A stretch of 37,040 bases of DNA from Chara braunii (lineage: Eukaryota; Streptophyta; Charophyceae; Charales; Characeae): contig BFEA01000012.1 in the NCBI GenBank assembly GCA_003427395.1, positions 6,655,375 through 6,692,414 of the forward strand. The letters are read 5' to 3'. The notes beneath the pieces were generated by a model. That model did not search any database and was not told the origin of the DNA. It saw only the letters and a list, made by a program, of their open reading frames with translations. A program made the position numbers and the translations under genes. How positions within the stretch are numbered: the stretch's first letter is position 1; each line of letters starts with the position of its first letter. Shown here in pieces: positions 36,971-37,040 of this stretch.

Positions 36971-37040
36971 GTGTGCTGCTTCGTGCGGTGATGTTTCGAT
37001 GCGACGGTTTTCAGCGCTTTGTGGTCGCTGTGGTGCTTGC

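Noticed and set aside
1-37040. CRISPR array or bacterial operon
   Set aside because: The short tandem repeats lack regular unique spacers, and the window has introns, LINEs, LTR elements and U6 copies, which point to a plant-type nucleus.

Overview
The window looks like nuclear DNA of a green plant or streptophyte alga. The U6 snRNA-like copies carry the plant-type 3' end, and one LTR element has a primer-binding site close to the plant initiator-tRNA-Met type. A broken host gene on the minus strand encodes the conserved C-terminus of CLASP, the microtubule-binding protein. The retroelement style and density (L1-like LINEs, chromodomain Ty3/gypsy elements) recall charophyte genomes such as Chara. 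That placement is an impression from memory, not a search result.

Host gene: two adjacent CLASP coding exons are visible on the minus strand. One is a 102-nt exon at 30739-30638. The other is the apparent last exon at 7619-7419, followed by a 3' UTR with an AATAAA signal near 7120. They join in phase 0 across an intron of about 23.0 kb (30637-7620), which is almost wholly retroelement-derived. Upstream CLASP exons are not visible and probably lie beyond the window or in pieces too short for me to recognise.

Inside the intron, in window order, are: a 5'-truncated LINE on the plus strand (about 7990-11275); a tandem cluster of U6-derived repeats on the minus strand (11609-12185); and a Ty3/gypsy chromovirus on the minus strand with both LTRs (12280-20010), a TTTA target duplication, a PBS, a leader with a GGTCAA array, and a decayed gag-pol. 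Next comes a strongly decayed Ty3/gypsy element on the plus strand (about 20011-29370). Its integrase is cut twice: by an unidentified segment of about 1 kb, and by a 5'-truncated LINE flanked by a 15-bp target duplication (26045-28934). It also holds an in-frame C4HC3 zinc-finger ORF. Last are a long CT microsatellite and a 49-bp minisatellite next to the CLASP splice donor.

Outside the intron, downstream of CLASP (1-7100), is an L1-like LINE on the minus strand with endonuclease and RT but no 3' end, plus scattered U6-composite and LINE-tail repeats. Upstream of the 102-nt exon (30743-37040) are a U6 snRNA retropseudogene with poly(A) tail and target duplication, a second chromovirus on the minus strand with an intact integrase-chromodomain reading frame but truncated in RT, a possible plus-strand LTR, and a GC-rich foldback with a 100-bp tandem duplication.

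Taken together the sequence shows a host gene whose final intron has grown by nested insertion. L1-like machinery plausibly mobilised U6-derived RNAs in the same neighbourhood. Single-N joins flanked by exact duplications (12724, 14439, 19376) and an N in a CT run (30116) mark assembly artefacts.
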